Made by a program: the position numbers and the translations under genes. Positions 6,926-15,588 of a stretch of DNA of 55,199 bases are shown one piece after another (position 1 is the stretch's first letter; the number at the start of each line of letters is the position of its first letter). The DNA is taken from assembly GCA_017161655.1 (NCBI GenBank), contig JADFCV010000004.1:1-55199 (forward strand), written 5' to 3'. The notes under the pieces are model-generated. The model did no database searches and was not told the origin of the DNA. It worked only from the letters and a program-made list of their open reading frames with translations. This DNA is from Candidatus Sumerlaeota bacterium. Lineage in GTDB: Bacteria > Sumerlaeota > Sumerlaeia > Sumerlaeales > Sumerlaeaceae.

Positions 6926-9265
6926 TCACTGCGAGAGGATGATCACTGTGTAGGGGCCGATCCCTACGTTTGCGTTGTAAGGCAATCCATCCTTGCCGCC
7001 AGAGTTCGCCGTCGTGGTGTAGGAATTCCAGTTGCTGAAGTCACTCGAGTAACCGTTCCAGTCGCTGTTGAAGCGCACGTACCACGTTCCACCTCGGGGC
7101 ATGCCGATGTTGTAGCTTGTGTAACCACGGTTGGCAAAATTCGCAACGACCACCACATCGTCGCCAGCACCGCCCTGATCCCAGCGATGGTAGGCAATCA
7201 CCTTGTCCGTGTTGTTGATGTGGAACACGTTCACGTTGTTTCCGCGCAGTCCGCGGGTGTTGTTATACCAGTTGCGGCGCAGCCGGATGAGGTCCTTGTA
7301 AAGCTGCAGGATGCCCGAATACGTGGTGGTCTTGCTCCAATCGAGCGGATCGCCATCTGAGAAATAGCCATCTTCGAGGAACTCTTGCCCCTGGAAGAGC
7401 ATCGGGATTCCTGGCGCGGTGAAGAGGATCCCGGCCGCCAGGGTCGAGCGCTTCTTGGAGGCCCAGCTCCCCGCATTGCCTGGCCAGATTTCTTCGGGCA
7501 GGCGGCTGTGGCCGTTGGCTACCTCATCATGGCTCTCCGTGTAAATCACCCGCTGGAGATGCCATCCATTGTAGTAGTGCGTGATGGCGTCGCGCACTGC
7601 ATACATGTTGCGGTCAGAATCGTTAGTCTTGATGACTTCCGAGCGAATGGGGTGCACGAAGCTAGGATCCCACTGCGAGTCAAAGCCGGCTCCACCGCTG
7701 CCCGTCGTTTTTGTGAGCCACTCGTTATTCTGCATGTCTTCGGCAATCGAGATTTTCCAGCTAGCGGTGGAATCGATTGTGTTATTGATCCACTGCATGA
7801 GGCTCCAGCCCTCGGGGATGTCGCCACCGGTGCCATTGTTAAGCGCTCGGATGTTGCACGTGGAATCCCATCGCAACCCGTCCATTCGGTAATCGTTGAG
7901 CCACATCATTGCGGCATCCTTTAGGAAAGACCGCACCTCACCACGGCCGTAGTCAGGACGCGACCAGCCCCACGGTGTGACCTTTCGCCAGTCGCTGAAG
8001 AAGTAGATCCCGCCGTTGCCATAGCTTTCGCCGTCAAAATTCCAAAGCGGGATGCTCGACTCATAAGGGCTCGACCCCATGTGGTTGAACACGATGTCCA
8101 TGATCACGCCAATGCCGCGGGCATGAGCGGCATCCACCAGCGCTTTCAGCGCCTGCGGCGAGCCATAGGCGCTTTCGGGGGCGAACTGGCTGTGAGGATT
8201 ATAGCCCCACGAGAAATCGCCCGGGAATTCCATGCAAGGCATGAGCTCGATGAGGTTCACGCCAAGGCTCTGGAGGTAGTCCATCTTCGCGGTGACGCTC
8301 GCGAAGTTCCCGGGACCACCACCTGGAGCATCGTTGAAGGTGCCGACATGAAGCTCATAAATGACCGTATCGTTCCATGCCGGCGTAGAGTAACTATACG
8401 ATCCCCATGAGTACGCTGGATCCACGATGATCGAGTTCCCGGCGTCGTTCGTCATTTGACGCGCCTGGGGGTCCTGCCGCCAGAACGTCCCATAGGTTGG
8501 GTGAGTGATCACGTATTTATACTGATCACCGATAATGGCGCCGTTGAAGTCTACCGACCACCAGCCGTTGCCCTCGCTGGCCAGCTTGTTCCATGAGGAG
8601 TTCCAGCCGTTGAAAGTTCCAGCCACAGCCACGGCGCTGGCATTGGGCGCCCACACCCGGAACGTGCAGCCATTGGTGTAAGGAATAGCGCCTACGCCGC
8701 CGCGCGTCGAGGCAACCGTGTCGCCGGTGATGGTCACATCGTCGAGCGCGACACCGTCCGAGCTGAGAGGATAGTTGTCGTATTCCTGCCACCGAATGAT
8801 GCAGTTTGGCCCCAGAACTTTGCCAAGGGAAGCTGCTGCTGAAGAAAGATTAACGGTATAAAGGGAAAACGAAGAAGAAATGGCGGGGAAGGACCAAATC
8901 TTCGAGAAAGTGGCTCCGTTATCCGTCGAGAGGAAGAGTCCGTCATTGCTGTGCGACTCATCACCCACGTTTCGGAAGCGGAACGTCAGAACCACGTTTG
9001 AATACGTGGCGAGATTCATGCGCAAGTCTAGACGCGAGGTGGAATACACGCTATCGCCCGTGGAGTCGTCGAGTGTCACCCCATAACCCGACGATCCATA
9101 GCGGTAAGTTGTGCTAGTTCGGACACGCCACTGATTTGTGCCCGAAACAGACCACGCTGAACCTAGCGTGCTTGAGTTGAAAGAATCGGTGAAAAGTGTT
9201 GCAGCAGACGCGACGAGACTCAGGGTGCTCAGCAAAGCCGTTGTCGCGGTGGTGCGCGTTCGCAT
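6926..9265 (-). CDS. Secreted CBM48-GH13 enzyme, glucan-branching or alpha-amylase type
   Basis: A 779-residue glycoside hydrolase family 13 protein with a signal peptide (about residues 1-21), so exported. A beta-sandwich resembling a carbohydrate-binding or MAM-like module fills about 25-185, then a CBM48 (around FRVWAPNASAVAVAGTFNGW), then the GH13 barrel. Visible catalytic regions are DIVFNH (390-395), the nucleophile Asp467 in GLRWDS, the acid/base Glu509 in ISIAED, and His579-Asp580. A C-terminal beta domain follows. The CBM48-GH13 order is that of 1,4-alpha-glucan branching enzymes and isoamylases; secretion makes an extracellular starch or glycogen-acting enzyme more likely than the housekeeping GlgB. 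ATG start with GGAGGG eight bases upstream. It is a single-gene unit with its own promoter and terminator. Confidence 0.9.
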   Translation of the reverse strand: MRTRTTATTALLSTLSLVASAATLFTDSFNSSTLGSAWSVSGTNQWRVRTSTTYRYGSSGYGVTLDDSTGDSVYSTSRLDLRMNLATYSNVVLTFRFRNVGDESHSNDGLFLSTDNGATFSKIWSFPAISSSFSLYTVNLSSAAASLGKVLGPNCIIRWQEYDNYPLSSDGVALDDVTITGDTVASTRGGVGAIPYTNGCTFRVWAPNASAVAVAGTFNGWNSSWNKLASEGNGWWSVDFNGAIIGDQYKYVITHPTYGTFWRQDPQARQMTNDAGNSIIVDPAYSWGSYSYSTPAWNDTVIYELHVGTFNDAPGGGPGNFASVTAKMDYLQSLGVNLIELMPCMEFPGDFSWGYNPHSQFAPESAYGSPQALKALVDAAHARGIGVIMDIVFNHMGSSPYESSIPLWNFDGESYGNGGIYFFSDWRKVTPWGWSRPDYGRGEVRSFLKDAAMMWLNDYRMDGLRWDSTCNIRALNNGTGGDIPEGWSLMQWINNTIDSTASWKISIAEDMQNNEWLTKTTGSGGAGFDSQWDPSFVHPIRSEVIKTNDSDRNMYAVRDAITHYYNGWHLQRVIYTESHDEVANGHSRLPEEIWPGNAGSWASKKRSTLAAGILFTAPGIPMLFQGQEFLEDGYFSDGDPLDWSKTTTYSGILQLYKDLIRLRRNWYNNTRGLRGNNVNVFHINNTDKVIAYHRWDQGGAGDDVVVVANFANRGYTSYNIGMPRGGTWYVRFNSDWNGYSSDFSNWNSYTTTANSGGKDGLPYNANVGIGPYTVIILSQ

Positions 9266-9273
9266 AGGTCTAG

Positions 9274-9279
9274 CCCTCC
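9274..9279 (-). promoter_or_regulatory. Strong ribosome binding site of the GH13 gene
   Basis: Minus-strand GGAGGG eight bases before the ATG at 9265. It fixes the start codon and predicts efficient translation. Confidence 0.85.
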
Positions 9280-9300
9280 ATGAAGTTTGTTCTCCGATGT

Positions 9301-9351
9301 GAAAGCAGCCGGAGAGGGGGTCGGGGGGAACCCCTTGCGCCGTCGGCTTTC
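9301..9351 (-). promoter_or_regulatory. Leader hairpin upstream of the GH13 gene
   Basis: Outer arms 9301-9312 and 9340-9351 pair at ten of twelve positions, enclosing an inner GGGG/CCCC pairing. It would lie in the 5' leader between the proposed transcription start and the ribosome binding site. I match it to no known riboswitch class. It could be an mRNA-stabilising or translation-modulating structure. Confidence 0.5.
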
Positions 9352-9357
9352 AAATCA

Positions 9358-9379
9358 AATGGTCTACTCAGAGACCATT
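9358..9379. promoter_or_regulatory. Operator-like inverted repeat at the GH13 promoter
   Basis: A perfect 8-bp inverted repeat, AATGGTCT and AGACCATT, separated by 6 bases. It sits just downstream of the proposed -10 on the minus strand, the usual place for a repressor operator. The regulator is not identifiable from this window. Confidence 0.5.
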
Positions 9380-9388
9380 GACGAGCGG

Positions 9389-9415
9389 TTTAGAGCGGTC
9401 CAATAAATCTGTCAA
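9389..9415 (-). promoter_or_regulatory. Candidate sigma-70 promoter of the GH13 gene
   Basis: Minus-strand TTGACA (9410-9415, perfect -35) and TCTAAA (9389-9394, four of six -10 matches) with a 15-base spacer. A 17-base alternative, TAAACC, is weaker. Two copies of ACCGCTC with a 10-base period (9383-9389 and 9393-9399 on the plus coordinates) overlap the -10, suggesting a factor bound on one DNA face. Confidence 0.4.
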
Positions 9416-9884
9416 TTGAAAAGTTTGAAAAAAGTTACGCTAAAACTATCCAACTAAGTTATTATTTATCAATATCTTTTTTGGTGTCCGCGTGCCTCCT
9501 AGGGCCGAAAAATGTCGAAAAAATACGAAAAAATCGCTTTCCTGGGCATTTGTGACTCCAAATCCGTGAGGTGGGGGGCTTTCCGGAAGGAGGGGGCAGG
9601 TGTGACCAGCAGGGCGCCTTACGCATTTCTGATTCGTTGTCCGGAGCATAATTCCCTTCTGGAAGCATGCTGGGTTCCGCTAATTCAAAGAGCCATGTTA
9701 TCAACGAAACTTAGGAATTTGATAACAAGAAAATTGCGCAAGCGTGACCTGAACAAAGCCCCTTCTCTCGATTGCCTAGCCAATTTGCAGGGAAAGAGAC
9801 CGCGCAAATGGACAAGCTTCACTGGAACAGTGTATAGAATCCCTATTAGGACGCCACAAACTCAGTTCGAGGTGATTCGCTGCA
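9416..9884. other. Non-coding stretch before greA, with phased A-tracts
   Basis: About 470 bases with no convincing gene. The left part is AT-rich. Three A-tracts at 9508-9512, 9518-9523 and 9528-9533 have a 10-base period, the classic arrangement for intrinsically bent DNA. The rest, up to the greA start at 9885, presumably holds the greA promoter, but I cannot pick out convincing -35 and -10 boxes. Confidence 0.5.
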
Positions 9885-12191
9885 ATGAGCGAACCGCAGA
9901 ACGTGAAAAACTTTGAAGACCTCTCGCAGCAGCTTGCCCAGGCTATTGAGGCAGACGACTTCGCTACGTTAGAGAGCCTCTGGCTCGAAGTTGTCGTTGA
10001 GCCACCAACCGATGTTTTCTTCTATGAGAATTTCATCCGGGCAATGCGCCGCGCCAAAGCTCTGGACCGTGCCCATGAGCTTTTGCTCTTAGCGCTCGAT
10101 GAATTGGAAGCCCGTGAGCAATGGGAAGCCAAATTGGCGCTGCTTAAGCTAGCGGCGCGCTTCTGGCCTGATTCGAAGGCGCTTCGGCCTCATACCGCTC
10201 GCGCCTTGAAGCGCATCTATGCCGAAATCCCGCAGCTTTCGGATATGATTGCCGCCTGCAAGGGGCTACCCCTCGATCGCGTTTTTGCCCGCTTCGATGA
10301 GCTTCTTCGGATGCTTCCCGGAGCGGTGTATTCCCATCCGTACTGGGGCGATGGGTATGTCATTGAGCTCGATATTCCCAATGATCGTGTGGTGCTCGAG
10401 TTTCCAGAGGTAGCAGACCAGCAGCGTCGTGAGGTCAAGCTCGACTTCCTCCTCAAACATCTCAAGTATCGGCCACCCACGAGTTTCACCGCACGTATGC
10501 TCAAAGATCGCGACGGCTTACGCCAGTTCGCATGGGATAGTCCGGCCGAATTTGTGAAGTTGGTTTTGGCAGATTTCGATGGGCGCATCAAAGCTCCCGA
10601 GCTAAAAGAACTTTTGCTGGACCGCCTTTTTTCAGACGTCGAATGGTCTCGATGGTGGGCTCAGGCACGCACAGCTCTTTCACTCGATCCCTGGATCGAT
10701 TTTGACGCGAGCCGGAGTGGGCGTGCTGAAATAAGTTTGCGTGCCCAGCCCCGCACGTTTGAGGACGAGTTGCTTGAGTCGTATTTTGGCGGGTCGGCGA
10801 GTCTGGAGGTGCGCACGGAGGCCGTCAAGCGACTGGTGAAAACGTTAGCCAGTAGCGCTTCGGTTTCAGGCGAGGCTATCGAGAAGATCCTCCTCGATCT
10901 GGCGGGGCGGGCAAAAAACCCGACGCTTTCCCCCGCTGAACGTCTGACGGCGCGCTATCTCCTGGAACTGCTGGCCGCGGAGCACAGCGGCGCCAAACAC
11001 ACTCTTGCGGCTCTTCCTGGCGAGGAAGACATCTTGGCGAACGTTACAGACTATCTCGCGCTCAACGATTTCCCCGACGTGGGTTTCGCGCAGCGGGCTG
11101 TGCGTGGCCTCATCGCTCGAGACGGTGCGACTGGAATTGAGCGTGCCGCTGAGAGCTTGCCTGGAGCATCGCCCGTCCTTGCCCAGGCTCTTTGGAACGC
11201 CATGGAACCGGAGAAGCATGCGGGGGCAGCCGTGCGCGCCATTCGCGAGCTTTTTGAAAAAGCCCTCGACAATCCCGAAACGTTTGTTTGGGCGGCGAGA
11301 CACCTCACAGAACGCCGGTGGAACTATCTCGACGACTTTATTCCTCTGCCCTCCCTTGTTTTCGACCTTCTGGACTGGATGAACGAGTGGGATGCCGTGG
11401 CCCAGAAACTTGGCACACCGGCGGATGTCATCGAGCGAGCCAAGTGGCTTATCGGTCGGGTGCGTTCGTTGATCAGTGCCGGGGACTATGCCGTTCTTGC
11501 GGCAGCGGTGAAAGAGATGACTCTCGAACAAGTGCATGAGTTGCGTCGTGCTTTGCAGTTGCACAACGTGCTTACGGAATCAGCCCGTGAGGCCGCTGAC
11601 CGTGCCATTCGTCTTGTGCGGCGTGATCTGGATGAACCTGCGGTCAGCCAGGCTGGCCCTGCAGCCGGGAGTTCTGTGAGCCTTGCCCATCTTTGCACGG
11701 CGAAAGGCCTGGAAAGGGCGGCCGCTGAGCTCCACGAACTCAACACGGTAACAATTCCCGAAAACGCAAAAGAGATTGAGAAGGCTCGGTCCGAAGGTGA
11801 CCTTCGCGAGAATGCGGGCTATCATGGCGCACGTGAGCGCCATGCTCACCTTTTGCGGCGGGCGCATTTCTTGCAGGATGGCATTGCCAGGGCTCAGGTT
11901 GTGCGCAAGGACGATGTCAATACCAGCGAAGTGTCGTTCGGCACTCGTGTGGTGCTCACGAATTTGGATTCTGGCAAAGAGGAAACTTACATTTTGCTTG
12001 GACAGTGGGAAAGCGATCCCGAACGCGGAATCTACGATTACAAAGCTCCCTTCCCTGCCCAGCTCATTGGCCGAAAAGAAAGCGAAGAATTTGAGGCCAA
12101 GAGCCTTGATGGTCACACGCATCGGTATCGCGTCAAAAAGATAGAAAATGCGCTTGCCTCGGGCGAGTGGGACGACGCTCCAGCACATTGA
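9885..12191 (+). CDS. greA: Long-form transcription elongation factor GreA with large N-terminal helical extension
   Basis: A 768-residue protein. The last 170 residues (from about 598) are a full GreA/GreB module: a coiled coil whose tip reads ARSEGDLRENAGYH, with Asp639 and Glu642 at the positions that chelate the RNA polymerase Mg2+ and trigger transcript cleavage, then the FKBP-like C-terminal domain. The preceding 600 residues are mostly helical, with repeat-like segments, and have no enzyme motif that I can see. Long GreA proteins of this plan are known from Chlamydiae and some spirochaetes. ATG start with GAGGTG about ten bases upstream. Short GreA is about 158 residues, so the extension is four times the known functional module. 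Confidence 0.88.
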   Translation: MSEPQNVKNFEDLSQQLAQAIEADDFATLESLWLEVVVEPPTDVFFYENFIRAMRRAKALDRAHELLLLALDELEAREQWEAKLALLKLAARFWPDSKALRPHTARALKRIYAEIPQLSDMIAACKGLPLDRVFARFDELLRMLPGAVYSHPYWGDGYVIELDIPNDRVVLEFPEVADQQRREVKLDFLLKHLKYRPPTSFTARMLKDRDGLRQFAWDSPAEFVKLVLADFDGRIKAPELKELLLDRLFSDVEWSRWWAQARTALSLDPWIDFDASRSGRAEISLRAQPRTFEDELLESYFGGSASLEVRTEAVKRLVKTLASSASVSGEAIEKILLDLAGRAKNPTLSPAERLTARYLLELLAAEHSGAKHTLAALPGEEDILANVTDYLALNDFPDVGFAQRAVRGLIARDGATGIERAAESLPGASPVLAQALWNAMEPEKHAGAAVRAIRELFEKALDNPETFVWAARHLTERRWNYLDDFIPLPSLVFDLLDWMNEWDAVAQKLGTPADVIERAKWLIGRVRSLISAGDYAVLAAAVKEMTLEQVHELRRALQLHNVLTESAREAADRAIRLVRRDLDEPAVSQAGPAAGSSVSLAHLCTAKGLERAAAELHELNTVTIPENAKEIEKARSEGDLRENAGYHGARERHAHLLRRAHFLQDGIARAQVVRKDDVNTSEVSFGTRVVLTNLDSGKEETYILLGQWESDPERGIYDYKAPFPAQLIGRKESEEFEAKSLDGHTHRYRVKKIENALASGEWDDAPAH

Positions 12192-12287
12192 CAGCGCCCT
12201 ACGTTGGGTTAGATGCAAGCTTAAGCTCATGACCAGCATTGGGCGCCGTCTTGGCCTGGGCGAAGCTCTGGCGGAGATATTTTGCGA

Positions 12288-13988
12288 ATGGATGCCACTG
12301 AAGACAAATCGTGGGAGAATGAGTTTTCGCCTGCTCAGGCGCAAGAAGGCCGTAGCATCTCGCGCCCTTCAGAATCCTCTCAGAGTGGCCCCAACTCAGA
12401 GGACGCTCTAAGCAAGTTAGAGAAGAGAATAGCTGCTGACAGGGCCGAAAGGCGAGCGTTAGTAGCGACCTCTGGCCGGCGCCACCAGCTGTGGCGCGCC
12501 GTTTTGGTGGGCCTGGGGGCTGGCCTTATGGCCATCCTTTTTCAGAAGGGACTCGAAATTGCGGAATGGCTGCGCGAAACGATTGTGGCGCAAGCGGCTG
12601 GTGGCTTCCTCGGGTATCTTCTTGCCATTGTTTATTGTGCAGGTCTGGTGTGGATTGCTGCCTGGCTCACACATCGAGTAGCTCCCCAGTCGGCCGGCAG
12701 TGGAATCCCGCACGTCAAAGCAGTTGTTGCCGGATTTCAGCGTTTGCAGTGGTGGAAGGTTTTGCCCACAAAGCTTTTGGGGGGCATCTGCGCAATTGGG
12801 GGCGGCCTCGCCCTGGGGCGAGAAGGTCCAACTGTCCACATGGGAGCATGTGTCGCGGCAGCCCTTGGTTCGGCTCTTCGACTACCCCAGCGAGCGCAAC
12901 GCACCCTCCTAGCCGCCGGAGGAGGAGCTGGCCTCGCGGCTGCCTTCAACGCACCGCTTGCTGGTTTCCTGTTTGTTCTGGAGGAGCTAGAAAAGAACTT
13001 CACTCCCGTCACCTACGCCACAGCACTGGTTGCCAGTGGTTGCGCTGATGCGGTCACTCGTCTCATTGTGGGCGAGCGCCCCGCGTTCCGCATTGTCGGT
13101 TATCCTGCCCCACCCCTCCGGGCTTTCCCCCTCGTTCTTGGGATTGGTGTGCTTGCCGGGTTAGTTGGCATAGTTTTCAACAAGACGCTGTTGGCGAGTG
13201 TGCGCGCTGGTCGCCAACTTCCCCGTTCACGGGTCTTGCTCATTGGGTTGCTCGCGGGCGTGGTGTCTGTTTATGTTCCGGCGGTGGCGGGCGGGGGACA
13301 CCGCACCGCTGAAATTGTGCTTCACGGCACGTACCTCTACCAGGGGGGTCTGGCCATCATGTTGGCTCTCATGGCAGCGAAGTTCGGCATGACAATGATA
13401 AGTTACGCTGCTGGGGTGCCGGGCGGAATCTTTGCGCCGATGCTTGTCATCGGGGCTTTCCTTGGCTTGGCGTTTGGAGCGGTGGCCTCATGGCTCCCGC
13501 CAGCATGGACGGCGGCGCCTCAGGCTTTTGCCGTCCTGGGGATGGCTGCTCTCTTTGCCTCGGTCACGCGGGCTCCCATTACGGGGATCGTTCTCATCGT
13601 CGAAATGACAAACAACTACGAGCAACTCTTTGCCCTCATGCTCGCCTGCGGAGCAGCCTATTTGGTAGCCGAGGCGTTTCGCGTGCCCCCGATCTATGAT
13701 GCCTTGCTAGAGCTTGATCTCGAACTTCACCCACGTTCTCCACAAACGGATGGCAGTCCCACCGTTTACGAACTCATTGTGGAACGCGGCAGCTACCTTG
13801 AAGGGCGCGAGATTCGAGAGCTTTCGCTTCCCCCTGGCTGTGCAGTCGTGAGCCTGTTGCGAGGGGACTTAGAAATCGTTCCTCCGCAAGCTCTGCACCT
13901 TCAGGCAGGCGACGTTCTCGTCGTTGTTGCCGAATCACGCGATCCCCACGTTGGCTACCTGCTCCAACGCATGGCACGCGTCGCCTAG
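12288..13988 (+). CDS. ClC-family chloride/proton antiporter with C-terminal RCK/TrkA-C domain
   Basis: A 566-residue polytopic membrane protein. It has the ClC signatures GSGIP (138-142), GREGP (177-181) and the segment AAFNAPLAGFLFVLEE. The gating Glu179 and the internal proton-transfer Glu233 are both present, as in exchangers such as E. coli ClcA, so it should be an antiporter and not a passive channel. About 60 disordered residues come before the first helix. A soluble domain at about 480-566 resembles TrkA-C (RCK C-lobe), a ligand-binding regulatory fold. ATG at 12288 with GGAG eleven bases upstream; a TTG at 12282 (spacing five) would add two residues. It lies about 100 bases after greA on the same strand. 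Confidence 0.92.
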   Translation: MDATEDKSWENEFSPAQAQEGRSISRPSESSQSGPNSEDALSKLEKRIAADRAERRALVATSGRRHQLWRAVLVGLGAGLMAILFQKGLEIAEWLRETIVAQAAGGFLGYLLAIVYCAGLVWIAAWLTHRVAPQSAGSGIPHVKAVVAGFQRLQWWKVLPTKLLGGICAIGGGLALGREGPTVHMGACVAAALGSALRLPQRAQRTLLAAGGGAGLAAAFNAPLAGFLFVLEELEKNFTPVTYATALVASGCADAVTRLIVGERPAFRIVGYPAPPLRAFPLVLGIGVLAGLVGIVFNKTLLASVRAGRQLPRSRVLLIGLLAGVVSVYVPAVAGGGHRTAEIVLHGTYLYQGGLAIMLALMAAKFGMTMISYAAGVPGGIFAPMLVIGAFLGLAFGAVASWLPPAWTAAPQAFAVLGMAALFASVTRAPITGIVLIVEMTNNYEQLFALMLACGAAYLVAEAFRVPPIYDALLELDLELHPRSPQTDGSPTVYELIVERGSYLEGREIRELSLPPGCAVVSLLRGDLEIVPPQALHLQAGDVLVVVAESRDPHVGYLLQRMARVA

Positions 13989-14116
13989 AGGACACGAAAA
14001 TCGACCTTTTCCCACTTGCGTGCCATCCCGCGAGAAATGCAGGAAAGAACTCAAGCGCTGGTGATGCCGCCACGGCGGCTTCGAAACGCATATTCCTCGG
14101 CGGTGAGAGCGGCCCT

Positions 14117-15499
14117 ATGAAAGTCGTGATATTCGGATGTGGCCCAATGCCGTGCGAGCCGCAGTACGCGGTCACGGCACCAGGTGCTCGCACATGGCAG
14201 ATCGTTCAAACGGTGCTTGATGGTCTAGCTCTCGCAGAACGAGCCGAGGCGCAAGTGATGGTCGTCGGCCTGGATTCTGCACGTCGTGAGGCATCTGGGG
14301 CCGCAATGAATATTGAGCTGCCGTTGGATCCCGTTTTGCTCCAAGATGCCCAGGCGAACCCCACGGCGTCTTTTACCTATTTGCCGTGTTCCATTGAAGA
14401 TTTCAAGCAGATGGGGCAGGGCAAGTGGCCAGAGCTACTCAGTGAGGCGCCCGCGGCCATTGTAGCCACTGGCTCGGCTCAGCCCTACGCAACGGCTGCA
14501 CTTTATGCGCGGCACGTTCAACGGCCGCTTTGGGTGGACGTTTTCGGTGATCCTCTGGCCGAACTCCAGAGTCGGGCAGAACTGTTCCCCGAGCGCAAGG
14601 ACGAGAATGATTCGTTATACTATCACACGTGGAAACTCCTTATGGAAGCCCTTGTGCAGGGCGACGTTTTCTCGTCACTTAGCAGCCGGCAGCGTTACGC
14701 ACTCATTGGTCACCTGGGCGTCGCAGGTCGGCTCAACCGCTCTACCCGCTGCTACGAGTTTGTTCATCCCATTCCCTACGGTGTTTTCCCCGTGACAGCT
14801 CCGCCCATGCCCGAGCCCCGCGATCATGCCTACTTCGTGGTCATGTGGTGCGGAAGCTTCAACACCTGGATGGATGTGGACACGCTGGCGTATGGGGTGA
14901 TAAAGGCGTGGCAAAAGAATCGGCGCCTCCGTTTGCTCATTGCTGGGGGCGCTTGTGTCGGCTACAACGAGCTCTCCTTCCAGCGTTTCTCCGAAATTGT
15001 GCGTCGCGAGAATGCCAGCGAGGCGGTCCGCGTGGTTGAGTGGCAGCCTTTCGGCGAACTCAATCGCCTTTACGCCGAGGCTGACGTCGGGCTGAGCATT
15101 GATCGTCTTACCTACGAAGCCATGCTTGGCAGCCGCACGCGGCTTATCCATTTTCTTCTCGCGGGCAAACCAGTCATTTCCACCACGCCAACCGAACTTG
15201 CGGAGGACCTGGAGCGCGAAGGGCTTCTGTTTCCTTTCCGCATGGGTGATCCCGATCATCTCGCAGAAGTCCTCCTTTATGCGGGGGAGCGAAGAGCAGA
15301 ATTGTCCGAGCTGGGGCGTCGCGGCCGTGAATACGTTCTCACGCGCTATCATGGCCGGGTGCTTGGGGCATCGCTCATAGAGTGGCTAGGGAACCCCTCC
15401 TTTGCTCCCGATAAACGTGGCCCCCGCTACGCCCTCGATCCAGAGAATCCTCTGACCAATTATTGGCAGCTAGCCCTGGATCACGTCAGGACTTTTTGA
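14117..15499 (+). CDS. Glycosyltransferase, GT4-like (GT-B fold)
   Basis: A 460-residue soluble protein. The C-terminal half looks like a group 1 glycosyltransferase nucleotide-sugar-binding domain: a Rossmann-type segment (RLRLLIAGGACVG), YAEADVGLSIDRLTYEAMLGSR, and FLLAGKPVISTTPTELAEDL. The N-terminal half is less typical. No signal peptide or membrane helix is visible, so it is cytoplasmic. Donor and acceptor are not predictable. ATG with GGTGAG about nine bases upstream. It stands alone between clcA-like and M20 peptidase genes, well away from the surface-glycan cluster. Confidence 0.75.
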   Translation: MKVVIFGCGPMPCEPQYAVTAPGARTWQIVQTVLDGLALAERAEAQVMVVGLDSARREASGAAMNIELPLDPVLLQDAQANPTASFTYLPCSIEDFKQMGQGKWPELLSEAPAAIVATGSAQPYATAALYARHVQRPLWVDVFGDPLAELQSRAELFPERKDENDSLYYHTWKLLMEALVQGDVFSSLSSRQRYALIGHLGVAGRLNRSTRCYEFVHPIPYGVFPVTAPPMPEPRDHAYFVVMWCGSFNTWMDVDTLAYGVIKAWQKNRRLRLLIAGGACVGYNELSFQRFSEIVRRENASEAVRVVEWQPFGELNRLYAEADVGLSIDRLTYEAMLGSRTRLIHFLLAGKPVISTTPTELAEDLEREGLLFPFRMGDPDHLAEVLLYAGERRAELSELGRRGREYVLTRYHGRVLGASLIEWLGNPSFAPDKRGPRYALDPENPLTNYWQLALDHVRTF

Positions 15500-15588
15500 A
15501 AAAGACGCAGAAATAAAAAAGTGCTTCACAAGTCGCTTCGTAACCTAGCCAATGGGCTACTGTACGATACCAAGCCAGTGAGGAGTCC

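Noticed and set aside
9301..9351. Riboswitch in the GH13 leader
   Set aside because: The structure does not match the c-di-GMP, cobalamin, TPP or purine consensus that I can recall. Kept only as a hairpin.
9512..9916. A 134-codon plus-strand frame upstream of greA
   Set aside because: Runs through phased A-tracts, has no ribosome binding site or recognisable domain, and overlaps the real greA start.
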